A program made the translations under genes and the position numbers. From positions 1 to 36,091 of the forward strand of contig JAAYPY010000027.1 in NCBI GenBank assembly GCA_012519555.1: DNA of 36,091 nt, in the 5' to 3' direction. Below, in pieces: positions 14,029-22,527 of this stretch (position 1 is the stretch's first letter; the number at the start of each line of letters is the position of its first letter). The notes beneath the pieces are model-generated. The model saw only the letters and a program-made list of their open reading frames with translations, was not told the origin of the DNA and did not search any database. Origin of the DNA: Tissierellia bacterium (GTDB lineage: Bacteria > Bacillota > Clostridia > Tissierellales > Sedimentibacteraceae).

Positions 14029-15486
14029 ATGGAAGGATTTTTTAAACTAAAAGAAAACGGAACTAATGTATCTACTGAAATTATGGCAGGGTTCACCACA
14101 TTTTTTACAATGTCTTATATTATTTTTGTTAACCCCGCAATACTATCAGCAACAGGAATGCCTTCACAAGCAGTATTTTTAGCAACAATTATAGCAGCAG
14201 CAATTGGAACTTTGGTAATGGGATTATTTGCGAACGTTCCTTATGCTCAGGCACCGGGCATGGGTCTTAATGCATTTTTTACCTACACAGTAGTATTCGC
14301 TTTAGGCTTCTCTTGGGAACAGGCATTAGCATTAGTATTCATATGTGGAATGTTAAATATATTTATTACCGTTACAAAGATTCGCAAGAGTATTATAAAA
14401 GCTATACCTGAAAGTTTACAAAATGCAATCAGCGGAGGCATCGGCATATTTATAGCATATATAGGTATCAAAGGCGCAAATATTATAGAGTTCCTCTCAG
14501 ACAATACAAATATTATCGCAGTAAACGGTGAGCCATTTGCAGCAGATGGAACATACAGTAATATATTTTCATTGGTAACCAATGGAGGAATTGTACCTGC
14601 AGTTGTTGATTTTACTAATCCGGCAACACAACTGTCAATTATAGGTTTGTTTATATTGGTTATTCTTATTGTTCTAAAAGTAAAAGGAGCTATACTTATC
14701 AGTATCATAGTGACAACATTAATTGGAATACCATATGGTATAGTTGACCTTTCTAATGTATCAATAAATGCCGGAGGATTATCTTCAGCATTTGCTGATT
14801 TAGGTATTACATTTGGAGCAGCTTTTGGTCCTAAAGGGATGCAATCCTTGTTTTCTGATCCATCACGTATACCATTGGTTTTAATAACAATATTTGCATT
14901 CAGTTTGTCAGATACATTTGATACAATCGGAACATTTATAGGTACAGGCAGAAGAAGCGGGATTTTTAGTGAAGAAGATCAAAAAGCTCTTGAAACAAGC
15001 ACGGGATTTAAATCAAAGATGGATAAAGCATTATTTGCAGATGCAATAGCAACCTCCATCGGAGCAATCTTTGGAACATCAAATACTACAACCTATGTTG
15101 AAAGTGCGGCAGGAATAGGTGTAGGAGGACGTACAGGCTTAACAAGCGTTGTAACGGCGTTATTGTTTATTGCTTGTATATTAATTGCACCAATTGCAGG
15201 AATTGTACCTTCAGCAGCGACAGCACCGGTTTTAATAATTGTGGGTGTTATGATGATGTCATCCTTTACTAAAATAAATTGGGAGGATTTAGATGAAGCT
15301 ATACCTGCATTCTTTGCATCGGTTTTCATGGGACTCGGATACAGTATATCATACGGAATAGCAGGCGGCTTCATATTCTACTGTATTGTAAAAGCATGCA
15401 AGAGAGAGCTTAACCAGGTACATCCAATCTTGTTGGTATCAACATTATTATTTATTATAAACTTCATTGTATTAGCCGTAATATAA
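14029..15486 (+). CDS. NCS2 purine permease, AzgA/PbuG-type (hypoxanthine/guanine)
   Basis: A 485-residue polytopic membrane protein with about 12-14 hydrophobic segments. Family markers are GFTTFFTMSYIIFVNPAIL at the N terminus, QAPGMGLNAFFTY in the early substrate region, ISGGIGIFIAYIG in the middle, and FGTSNTTTYVESAAGIGVGGRTG, which carries the conserved polar residues of the transport core. By family it imports hypoxanthine, guanine or adenine with protons. The track's start at 14014 is a TTG whose frame runs through the Shine-Dalgarno (AAAGGAG); ATG 14029 is correct. The gene is monocistronic with its own promoter and terminator. Confidence 0.92.
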   Translation: MEGFFKLKENGTNVSTEIMAGFTTFFTMSYIIFVNPAILSATGMPSQAVFLATIIAAAIGTLVMGLFANVPYAQAPGMGLNAFFTYTVVFALGFSWEQALALVFICGMLNIFITVTKIRKSIIKAIPESLQNAISGGIGIFIAYIGIKGANIIEFLSDNTNIIAVNGEPFAADGTYSNIFSLVTNGGIVPAVVDFTNPATQLSIIGLFILVILIVLKVKGAILISIIVTTLIGIPYGIVDLSNVSINAGGLSSAFADLGITFGAAFGPKGMQSLFSDPSRIPLVLITIFAFSLSDTFDTIGTFIGTGRRSGIFSEEDQKALETSTGFKSKMDKALFADAIATSIGAIFGTSNTTTYVESAAGIGVGGRTGLTSVVTALLFIACILIAPIAGIVPSAATAPVLIIVGVMMMSSFTKINWEDLDEAIPAFFASVFMGLGYSISYGIAGGFIFYCIVKACKRELNQVHPILLVSTLLFIINFIVLAVI

Positions 15487-15492
15487 ATCGAT

Positions 15493-15532
15493 GGGGACAT
15501 TCCTTGAAAAATCATGGTGTGTCCCCTTTTTC
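15493..15532 (+). terminator. Terminator of the permease, also a GGGACA-type element
   Basis: GGGGACAT ... GTGTCCCC with about 18 nt between, followed by TTTTTC. Counts as copy 3 of the dispersed hairpin family. Confidence 0.7.
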
Positions 15533-15534
15533 TC

Positions 15535-15790
15535 TTGCATCTTGCATCTGGTCTTGCATATTCTTTCTTTTTTCGACATGGAATATATAGAATTATAGGT
15601 TATTTAGCTTGCAAAAATGCATTTCTTGCATTTTTTGATTTTTTGCAAGATAGTCATGCAAGTTGCAAAGCATTGAAATTATAATGTTTTGCGAGATTGC
15701 CAAAAGCAATCTTGCAATTTCCTCAGCTATAATGCGCTTTCCTCAAAAATATTTTAATTTTTTTGAAAGTTTTTGTTTACAAATTGCATT
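15535..15790. repeat. Dense [AT]TGCA[AT] motif array with nested inverted repeats
   Basis: Eleven hexamers of the form TTGCAW/ATGCAW lie within 255 bp of otherwise unassigned intergenic DNA. They form stems: CTTGCAAAAA/TTTTTGCAAG (15608-15617 with 15640-15649), an inner AAAATGCA/TGCATTTT, and TTGCGAGATTGC-caaaa-GCAATCTTGCAA (15689-15717). The last copy lies inside the spacer of the promoter for the small Cys protein. The region holds no convincing ORF. Confidence 0.6.
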
Positions 15791-15804
15791 TTTGATGATA
15801 TAAT
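15776..15804 (+). promoter_or_regulatory. Promoter of the 50-residue Cys protein
   Basis: TTTACA, 17 nt, TATAAT. Confidence 0.75.
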
Positions 15805-15834
15805 AAGTTAAGTTTAGAAGAAGGAGATTTTGTT

Positions 15835-15987
15835 ATGGGTGTAGCTGTGAAAGATATTAGAGATGTAGTTGCAAAAATGAACTTTAGAAAATGTGGTACT
15901 ATTACCTGTATATATAATGTTGATGGAAAATGTAGCCAAAAAGAATGTGAATTGCATGAAAGAGGATTAAGACAAGAAGAAGACTAA
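15835..15987 (+). CDS. 50-residue four-cysteine protein, unknown function
   Basis: This gene is too short for the ORF track. AAGGAG lies 8 nt before ATG 15835, a 17-nt-spaced promoter precedes it and a terminator follows, so it is a complete transcription unit. The product begins with a short helix (VKDIRDVVAKMNFRKCG). It then has cysteines at 20, 25, 33 and 38, giving C-x4-C-x7-C-x4-C, and a charged tail. The spacing and the phrase CIYNVDGKCSQKEC recall small metal-binding modules (zinc or iron-sulfur), but I cannot assign a family. No signal or membrane segment is present, so it is probably cytoplasmic. Confidence 0.75.
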   Translation: MGVAVKDIRDVVAKMNFRKCGTITCIYNVDGKCSQKECELHERGLRQEED

Positions 15988-16030
15988 ACAGGGATGGTAA
16001 TGAAGATGATAAAACTGAATATAAAGATTT

Positions 16031-16068
16031 AAAGCGAAAGAAACTAATGAGTTGTCTTTCGCTTTTGA
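16031..16068 (+). terminator. Terminator of the small Cys protein
   Basis: AAAGCGAAAGA ... TCTTTCGCTTTT with an inner AAC/GTT pairing. Confidence 0.8.
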
Positions 16069-16083
16069 CTTATAAGATAATTT

Positions 16084-16123
16084 TGTCCGGAGGAAACCGT
16101 CCGAAAGGGACGGTTCGTGGACA
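16084..16123. repeat. Nested hairpin TGTCC...AACCGTCC-gaaag-GGACGGTT...GGACA
   Basis: A perfect 8-bp inner stem (16095-16115) is enclosed by TGTCC/GGACA, between the small Cys protein and the FMN enzyme. It is probably copy 4 of the GGGACA family and may act as a terminator for the minus-strand gene. Confidence 0.6.
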
Positions 16124-16142
16124 TTTCTTGTGTGTTTTTTTT

Positions 16143-17159
16143 CTATAAAATAATTTTATCTCTTGTTATGTCACTAATATTTTTGCATCCTGTCATTATC
16201 ATTGTTTCTCTCAATTCAGCACCGATTTTTTCGGTATACAGTTCCACGCCTTCAACTCCGCCTCCAAAGGCAGCAATGGCATATGGCCTTCCTATCAGTA
16301 CTGCGTCTGCTCCCAATGCAAGAGCCTTAAATACATCGGCTCCCGAACGAATTCCTCCGTCAACGAAGATTTTAAGCTTATCTCCCACGGCTTCTTTAAT
16401 TTCAGGAAGCATGGCACATGTAGCCGGCGAATCAGCTAATACCCTTCCCCCGTGAGAAGATACCACAATTCCGTAAGCCCCTGCCTCATAGGCCTTTATG
16501 GCGCCCTTTGCCGTCATAACCCCTTTAACTATGAAAGGAATTCTTGTTGCATCAGTTAATTCTTTAAGCTCCTCAACGCTTTTGGCAGAAACCGGTTTGC
16601 CAGCCAAGGCTAAATTTATAAGCCCGGCTGAATCGATGTCCATAGCAAATGCCATAACATTTACTTCTTCAATCATTTTGATTTTTTCTAAAACCTTATC
16701 ATTTTTCCAAGGTTTAAGTGTAGGCACAGCTCTTCCTTCAACTTCCTTTATTATGGGAAGGCTGTCCAAGAACAAATTATCCGCAGGTCCATCTCCCGTA
16801 AATCCTGCACCCCCTGCCTTTAGTGTGCCCTTAACTATTGCTTCGATATATTCTGCTTCTGTTATGGAGCCGTTGTAATTTAAACTCATACCTCCAATGG
16901 GAGCTGCAAAGAAAGGATATTTAAAATTCTTACCAAATAACGATATGGAAGTATCCTGTCCTTCATTTTTGTAAATGGTGTCCATATTAATTTTAATGGA
17001 AGCCAAAAAGTCAATACATATTTTAAATGCATTGCCGTTTCCTTTCCCACCGGTTCCAGGAATTTCTCCCTTGCACACTAGTCCGTTGCATTCCTTGCAA
17101 ACTCTGCAATTAGGTGCCATTTTTTCTCTTGCTCTGTTTAATAGTTCGTTATAATCCAT
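16143..17159 (-). CDS. FMN-dependent alpha-hydroxy-acid dehydrogenase with Cys-rich N terminus
   Basis: A TIM-barrel enzyme of the lactate oxidase/glycolate oxidase family. The catalytic His is in VVSSHGGRVLAD, and the phosphate-binding region is VDGGIRSGADVFKALALGADAVLIGRP. Such enzymes oxidise 2-hydroxy acids such as lactate to 2-oxo acids with FMN; the substrate is not determined here. Unusually the N terminus has CRVCKECNGLVC, a C-x2-C-x2-C-x4-C cluster that could hold an iron-sulfur centre and pass electrons to an anaerobic acceptor instead of O2 (inference). At 338 residues it is close to the family size. AGGAG is only 3 nt from the track's ATG at 17165 but 9 nt from ATG 17159, so 17159 is preferred. 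It begins about 40 nt after valS on the same strand. Confidence 0.88.
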   Translation of the reverse strand: MDYNELLNRAREKMAPNCRVCKECNGLVCKGEIPGTGGKGNGNAFKICIDFLASIKINMDTIYKNEGQDTSISLFGKNFKYPFFAAPIGGMSLNYNGSITEAEYIEAIVKGTLKAGGAGFTGDGPADNLFLDSLPIIKEVEGRAVPTLKPWKNDKVLEKIKMIEEVNVMAFAMDIDSAGLINLALAGKPVSAKSVEELKELTDATRIPFIVKGVMTAKGAIKAYEAGAYGIVVSSHGGRVLADSPATCAMLPEIKEAVGDKLKIFVDGGIRSGADVFKALALGADAVLIGRPYAIAAFGGGVEGVELYTEKIGAELRETMIMTGCKNISDITRDKIIL

Positions 17160-17200
17160 AATCATCTTCTCCTTTTATTAGTCCATAGTCCACCGGGTTA

Positions 17201-19852
17201 TTATTTTTGCATTTGCTCTAATCTTTCAAGTACCTTTTCCATCATTAGCTTATATTTTTGAAGCTTTTCTTTCTCTGCGTTAACAACACTTTCCGGTGCC
17301 TTGCTCATGAACTTTTCGTTGCTTAATTTACCCTTGACCCTTTTAAGCTCATCTTCAAGCCTTGCCTTTTCTTTTTTCAGCCTTTCGATTTCCTTTTCAT
17401 AATCAATTAAATCAGCTAAAGGCAGATAAATTTCTGTTCCGTAAATAACCGAAGAAGCTGTATCTTCACCTATTTCAGTCTTATCATCCACTATTTTAAT
17501 TTCAGTAATATTAGCCAATGTTGAAAAATACTTAGCACCTGATTCGATAAATTGTTTAGTTTTTGAGTTTGAAGGAATAAATATCGCCCTTGCTTTTCTT
17601 GAAGGCAATACATTCATTTCTGCTCTTATATTACGGATACTTCTAACTGCTTCCATTATAAATTCAAGGTTTTCTTCTGCTTCTTCAAAGATTTCTTTCT
17701 CCAAATATTCAGGCCAGGCTGCCCTTACCAATCTGCTGTTAGTTTCCGGCAGGTATGACCAGATTTCTTCTGTTATAAATGGCATAAAGGGGTGCAAAAG
17801 CTTAAGCATGTCTTTCAGAACTTTTATCAATACAAACTTGGCTGTATCCTTATCATCACCATCTGCTCCGTAAAGTCTGGGTTTAACAATTTCAATATAC
17901 CAATCACAGTATTCGTTCCATATAAAATCATAAATCCTCTGTGCAGCCATTCCAAGTTCAAATTTTTCAAGGTATTCCGTAGCTTCCTTAGCTGCCTTGC
18001 CTGCTTTGGAAATTATCCATTTATCTTCTGCCTTGTAGTTTTTCTTTGCTCTTTCTTTATCTGTCAATTTCCCGTCTATATTCATCAATACAAATCTTGA
18101 AGCATTCCACAGCTTGTTTGCAAAGTTACGGCTTGATTCCAATCTGTCATAATTAAAACGTGTATCGTTTCCGGGAGAGATTCCTGTCATCAACATGAAA
18201 CGGAGTGCATCTGCCCCATAGTTATCTATAACATCAAGAGGGTCTATGCCGTTTCCCAAGGATTTGCTCATTTTTCTTCCTTCTGCATCTCTCACTAAAC
18301 CATGGATAAAGGTATATTTAAAGGGTGACTTGCCCGTAACCTCTAAAGCTGAAAATACCATCCTTATAACCCAGAAGAATATAATATCATATCCTGTAAC
18401 CAAAACATCCGTAGGATAAAAGTATTCTAAGTCTTCTGTTTCATGAGGCCAGCCTAAGGTTGAAAATGGCCAAAGCCCCGATGAAAACCATGTATCTAAA
18501 ACATCTTCGTCCTGGCTGATCTTGGTGCTACCGCACTTATTACATTTTTCCGGCGCTACTTTTTGAACCATCATTTCATGGCAGTCCTGACAGTAGTATG
18601 CAGGGATTCGGTGTCCCCACCACAATTGCCTCGAGATACACCAATCTCTTATATTTTCAAGCCAATGATTATAAATTTTTGTGAAACGCTCCGGTACCAG
18701 CTGCATGTCTTTATCTTCAACTACCTTTAATGCAGGTCCTGCCAATGGTTTCATTTTTACAAACCACTGGTCGGAAATTCGAGGCTCAATAATATTGTGG
18801 CATCTGTAACATGTTCCTACATTGTGGTCGGTATTCTCTGTCTTAATCAAATATCCGTTTTCTTCAAGTTCCTTTACAAATGCTTCTCTGCATTCAAAGC
18901 GATTCATACCTTCATATTTGCCTGCAACTTCATTCATGGTTCCGTCTTCGTACATACAGCTTATTTGTTCTAAATTATGGCGAAGGCCTATTTCAAAGTC
19001 GTTGGGGTCATGAGCCGGAGTTATTTTTAAGGCCCCTGTACCCTTTTCCATATCCGGATATTCATCTGCTATAATGGGGATTTCCCTTCCAACCAAAGGA
19101 ACAATTACTTTCCTGCCGATTAAGTTTTTGTATCTTTCATCATCAGGGTGTGCAGCTATGGCAACGTCTCCAAATATTGTTTCAGGTCTTGTGGTTGCAA
19201 TAATAAAATATTCGTCTTCATTATCAAGGAATGGATATTTTACATAATAATATTTACCGGCAGTGTCCTCGTATTCAACTTCTATATCAGACAGTGTTGT
19301 CAAGCAGTCGGGACACCAGTTTATAATTCTTTTTCCCTTATAAATAAGCCCTTTTTCGTAGAGCCTGATGAAAAACTCAGTAACGGCTTCATTGCAGCCT
19401 TCATCCATGGTGAATCTTTCCCTTGACCAGTCACAGGAATTACCAAGTTTCTTAACCTGCTCAACTATTCTGCCTCCGAATTCTTCCTTCCATTTCCAAG
19501 CTCTTTTAAGGAATTCTTCTCTACCTATATCTTCCTTGGTTTTTCCTTCTTCTTTTTTTAGTCTTTCAACTACTTTTACTTCTGTTGCGATGCTTGCATG
19601 GTCAGAGCCGGGAAGCCACAAGGCTTCATAACCCATCATTCTTTTCCATCTGATGAGAACATCCTGCAAGGTTTGGTCCAAGGCATGCCCCATATGAAGC
19701 TGCCCCGTAATATTTGGGGGTGGCATCACAATGGTAAATGGTTCCTTATCTTTGTTTACTTCTGCTCTAAAACAATTTTCATCCAGCCAGATTTTATAAA
19801 TTTTATCTTCAAATTCTTTCGGATTATACTTACTTGGTATGTTTGTTGACAT
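17201..19852 (-). CDS. valS: Valyl-tRNA synthetase
   Basis: A class I synthetase of 883 residues. The HIGH motif is in PPPNITGQLHMGHALD, and an exact KMSKS occurs in EGRKMSKSLGNGIDP. The inserted editing domain includes TTRPETIFGDVAIAAHP. Zinc-type cysteine pairs (CYRCHN; CQDC with CNKCGS) are seen. The C terminus is the typical coiled-coil arm (KEIERLKKEKARLEDELKRV). The track begins 17 codons too early: GGAAGG lies 5 nt before ATG 19852, and the upstream codons come from leader DNA. Regulation is by the T-box upstream, specifier GTA. Confidence 0.97.
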   Translation of the reverse strand: MSTNIPSKYNPKEFEDKIYKIWLDENCFRAEVNKDKEPFTIVMPPPNITGQLHMGHALDQTLQDVLIRWKRMMGYEALWLPGSDHASIATEVKVVERLKKEEGKTKEDIGREEFLKRAWKWKEEFGGRIVEQVKKLGNSCDWSRERFTMDEGCNEAVTEFFIRLYEKGLIYKGKRIINWCPDCLTTLSDIEVEYEDTAGKYYYVKYPFLDNEDEYFIIATTRPETIFGDVAIAAHPDDERYKNLIGRKVIVPLVGREIPIIADEYPDMEKGTGALKITPAHDPNDFEIGLRHNLEQISCMYEDGTMNEVAGKYEGMNRFECREAFVKELEENGYLIKTENTDHNVGTCYRCHNIIEPRISDQWFVKMKPLAGPALKVVEDKDMQLVPERFTKIYNHWLENIRDWCISRQLWWGHRIPAYYCQDCHEMMVQKVAPEKCNKCGSTKISQDEDVLDTWFSSGLWPFSTLGWPHETEDLEYFYPTDVLVTGYDIIFFWVIRMVFSALEVTGKSPFKYTFIHGLVRDAEGRKMSKSLGNGIDPLDVIDNYGADALRFMLMTGISPGNDTRFNYDRLESSRNFANKLWNASRFVLMNIDGKLTDKERAKKNYKAEDKWIISKAGKAAKEATEYLEKFELGMAAQRIYDFIWNEYCDWYIEIVKPRLYGADGDDKDTAKFVLIKVLKDMLKLLHPFMPFITEEIWSYLPETNSRLVRAAWPEYLEKEIFEEAEENLEFIMEAVRSIRNIRAEMNVLPSRKARAIFIPSNSKTKQFIESGAKYFSTLANITEIKIVDDKTEIGEDTASSVIYGTEIYLPLADLIDYEKEIERLKKEKARLEDELKRVKGKLSNEKFMSKAPESVVNAEKEKLQKYKLMMEKVLERLEQMQK

Positions 19853-19899
19853 AATATCCTTCCTTTCTAAAATAATCGAAATATGCACAGGCTTCATCT

Positions 19900-19933
19900 C
19901 CAATTTGTTCGCTCCTTTCGTCGCGCAAATTGG
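19900..19933. repeat. CCAATTTG ... CAAATTGG inverted repeat
   Basis: An 8-bp perfect dyad around 18 nt (TTCGCTCCTTTCGTCGCG), in the leader between the T-box terminator and the valS start. Its higher G+C loop stands out from the neighbourhood. Confidence 0.6.
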
Positions 19934-20000
19934 GATTTCGCTGCGTCTGACCTACTATCAATTCCTTTCTCCTTTACAGTCGAAGTCTTGGGTTAGGTCA

Positions 20001-20237
20001 TTAAAAAAAACGGGTTTTCTCCATCAAAAGGACGAGAAAACCCGCGGTACCACCTAATTTCCATTACGGCTCTTTAACTATATAACGGTAATCCGTTTAA
20101 TCTTACTGTTACTTCAGATTAAATGCTCAAAAGCTACCTTCAGCACACATCGACCTATGAAACCTTTCATCCGGTGGATTTCACTCTCTGGAAGGTTTAT
20201 GTACTTACTCCTCTTTTTCATCGCAAATATTTAATTA
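20001..20237 (-). promoter_or_regulatory. T-box riboswitch, valine specifier (valS leader)
   Basis: On the minus strand are AGAGAGTG, the specifier in GCTGAAG-GTA-GCTTTT (plus 20135-20137), the core AGGTGGTACCGCG, and the terminator CGGGTTTTCTC...GAGAAAACCCG followed by TTTTTTTT (20003-20045). Confidence 0.95.
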
Positions 20238-20243
20238 CATATC

Positions 20244-20272
20244 ATATTATTAAATATAAATGTTCTTGTCAA
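20244..20272 (-). promoter_or_regulatory. Promoter of the valS T-box
   Basis: On the minus strand TTGACA, 17 nt, TAATAT. Confidence 0.75.
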
Positions 20273-20350
20273 CAACTTTTTATTATTTTTAATGGAATTT
20301 TTAGGTTTGTTCGATTATAATAATATCAGTGATTTATGACGGAGGAATTT

Positions 20351-21199
20351 ATGAGTACCATTAAATTATTTTCAGACAGTACCTGTGATTTGCCCCTAGA
20401 AGAAATAGAGCGCATGGATATTGGAATAGTACCGCTTATTGTAACCTTTGATGGAGATGTTTATAGTGACGGTGTCAACATCACACCATCAGAGTTATTC
20501 AATATTGTAAATGAGAGAAATATGCTGCCTAAAACATCTGCCCCTTCACCTGTTGACTTTTATAATGCTTTCAAGCCATATACAGATGAAGGTAAAACTA
20601 TTATATACATTGGTCTTTCATCAAAAATTTCAACAACGATACAAAATGCACAGCTTGCCGCAAGTCATTTAGGAAGGGATAAGGTGCATGTAATAGACTC
20701 ATTAAACCTATGTGGTGCAATCGGCGGTTTAGTGAGAAACGCTTATAATTACATAAATGAAGGCTTGTCAGTTGATGAAACAGTCAAAAAAATAAATGAA
20801 ATAGTTCCAAATTATAAATTATATTTTACAATGGATCAATTGGATTATTTGCGAATGGGCGGTCGTTGCAGCAGTGTTGAATCAATAGTCGGTTCAATAT
20901 TAGATATAAAACCAATAATAAGCATGTCTCCTTCTGGATTAGAATTATGGAAAAAGTTCAGAGGCAAGGGGAAGGCAATTAAAATGATGATACAGGAAGC
21001 AGCCCAAGATAAGGACCGCATCCTCTTTAATGAAATACACCTTGCCTATTCTGTGGGAAGCGAAGAGGAAGCACAGAGAATTAAAGAAATGTTGATTAAA
21101 GAAACCGGTATTACAAAATATCATGAGTATACAATAGGCTGTGTCATATCAAGTCATTGCGGACCCGGTACGGTCGGTTTTGGTTATTTTCTTGATTGA
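20351..21199 (+). CDS. DegV family fatty-acid-binding protein
   Basis: 282 residues with the DegV N-terminal signature FSDSTCDLPLEEI, the lipid-pocket segments PKTSAPSPVDFYNAF and IGLSSKISTTIQNAQLA, and the C-terminal SSHCGPGTVGFGYF. DegV/FakB proteins bind one fatty acid and hand it to the kinase FakA; no kinase gene is in the window, which is common because genomes carry several DegV paralogues. The track's ATG at 20336 overlaps the ribosome site; GGAGG, 5 nt, ATG 20351 is the better start. Its stop codon overlaps the -35 element of the next transcription unit. Confidence 0.9.
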   Translation: MSTIKLFSDSTCDLPLEEIERMDIGIVPLIVTFDGDVYSDGVNITPSELFNIVNERNMLPKTSAPSPVDFYNAFKPYTDEGKTIIYIGLSSKISTTIQNAQLAASHLGRDKVHVIDSLNLCGAIGGLVRNAYNYINEGLSVDETVKKINEIVPNYKLYFTMDQLDYLRMGGRCSSVESIVGSILDIKPIISMSPSGLELWKKFRGKGKAIKMMIQEAAQDKDRILFNEIHLAYSVGSEEEAQRIKEMLIKETGITKYHEYTIGCVISSHCGPGTVGFGYFLD

Positions 21200-21224
21200 C
21201 AATATCTATTTAATGTAATATACT
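21196..21224 (+). promoter_or_regulatory. Promoter of the cobalamin riboswitch / btu operon
   Basis: TTGACA, 17 nt, TATACT; the -35 shares bases with the degV stop codon. Confidence 0.8.
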
Positions 21225-21239
21225 TAACTAAATTAAACA

Positions 21240-21420
21240 TTTTCGATATTGGTGCGCAGAAATGCGATAATAGGGAATCAGGTTAAAATCCTGAACAGTC
21301 CTGCTGCCGTAATGAGTGAGCGGTTTTTATGCTTTAAGCAACCACTGGAATCTCCGGGAAGGTAAAAACTTGCGATGACCTCTGAGTCGGAAAACCTGCC
21401 AGTATTATTTGCGTAGATAC
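21240..21420 (+). promoter_or_regulatory. Cobalamin (B12) riboswitch
   Basis: Core motifs in order are GGTGC, AATAGGGAATCAGGTT, AACAGTCCTGCTGCCGTAA, the B12-box region CCACTGGAATCTCCGGGAAGGT, and GATGACCTCTGAGTCGG followed by CCTGCCAGTATT. Binding of adenosylcobalamin or a relative should switch off btuFCD. Confidence 0.96.
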
Positions 21421-21497
21421 CGCAAATGCTATGCTTTACAGAGGATAATAGCGATAGCGCATAAAAATTGGTTAATCCAAAACATTTGTGGAATTTA

Positions 21498-21522
21498 CGT
21501 TTCGGGAACGAGACGTTTTTTT
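21498..21522 (+). terminator. Expression-platform terminator of the B12 riboswitch
   Basis: CGTTTC-gggaac-GAGACG followed by TTTTTTT, about 70 nt before btuF. Confidence 0.85.
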
Positions 21523-21588
21523 ATGTCTTACCTCATAAATTATATAGCTCTTCCTCATATATTTATACTACAATAATCGGAGGATAAA

Positions 21589-22527
21589 ATGAAAAGAAAT
21601 AGTATTTTAGTTTTAACATTTATTTGTATTATGATGCTTCTTGCTTCTTGCACCGGAGGGAATGCAACTCCTCCTAAGTCAGAGGGGCAAAACTCAAAAT
21701 TGCCTGCAAAAGACAGAGCCGGCAATGAAATATCAATACCAAATGAAATCAACAAGATAATTTCAATATCACCCGGCAATACAGAAATATTAATAGAATT
21801 AGGTTTTGGTGATAAAATAATTGCAGTCGATGAATATTCAAAAGATATTGAAGGGCTGCCTCAAGGTATACCCTTATTTGACATAATGACACCGGATGCG
21901 GAAAAAATGGTTGCTTTAGAACCGGATATAATTTATACCACCGGAATGGTGATGGCAGAAGGGAATGATCCTTACAAACCAATTAAGGATATGGGTATTT
22001 GTGTAGCATATATACCGGCCAGTTTAAGTATAGAGGGAATTTATGAGGATATACTTTTTATTGCAAACTCCCTTAATGCTGAAGAAAAAGGTGTAGACTT
22101 AGTAAACAGCATGATAAGAAAAATTGAAGAGATTGAAAAAATAGGAAGCTCCATCGAGGATAAAAAGACTGTATATTTTGAACTAGCTGCAGCGCCTACG
22201 CTTTACAGCTTCGGCAAAGGGGTATTCTTAAATGAAATGATTGAAATAATAGGTGCTAAAAATGTGTTATCAGAGTACGACTGGTGGATTTCAGTTTCCG
22301 AAGAAATTGTTATTACATCTGACCCTGATGTTATAATAACCAATGTGGATTATGTTGAAAATCCCGTAGAAGAAATCAAATCCCGCTCCGGGTGGGAAAA
22401 TATGAAAGCCGTTAAAAATGATGATGTTTATTATGTTGACAATTATGCAACCTCCCACTCCAACCACAACATTATTATCGGCTTAGAGCAAATGGCAAGA
22501 GCAATATACCCGGACATATATCAATGA
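21589..22527 (+). CDS. btuF: Cobalamin ABC importer, binding lipoprotein
   Basis: 312 residues. The signal peptide ends in lipobox LASC (Cys21). The mature part is a type III (BtuF/FhuD-like) binding protein: RAGNEISIPNEINKIISISPGNTEILIELGFGDKIIAVDEY at the start, EPDIIYT in the first lobe, a long helical linker around 165-190, and VITNVDYV in the second lobe. The fold alone does not separate heme, siderophore and B12 binding; the upstream cobalamin riboswitch makes corrinoid uptake the best call. It overlaps btuC by four bases (ATGA). Confidence 0.88.
   Translation: MKRNSILVLTFICIMMLLASCTGGNATPPKSEGQNSKLPAKDRAGNEISIPNEINKIISISPGNTEILIELGFGDKIIAVDEYSKDIEGLPQGIPLFDIMTPDAEKMVALEPDIIYTTGMVMAEGNDPYKPIKDMGICVAYIPASLSIEGIYEDILFIANSLNAEEKGVDLVNSMIRKIEEIEKIGSSIEDKKTVYFELAAAPTLYSFGKGVFLNEMIEIIGAKNVLSEYDWWISVSEEIVITSDPDVIITNVDYVENPVEEIKSRSGWENMKAVKNDDVYYVDNYATSHSNHNIIIGLEQMARAIYPDIYQ

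Noticed and set aside
15535-15720. CRISPR-like array
   Set aside because: The repeated units are only six bases long with irregular spacing; there are no long direct repeats, no regular spacers and no cas genes.
19368-19849. Several plus-strand ORFs inside valS
   Set aside because: Antisense shadows of a well-supported synthetase gene; no promoter or ribosome site.
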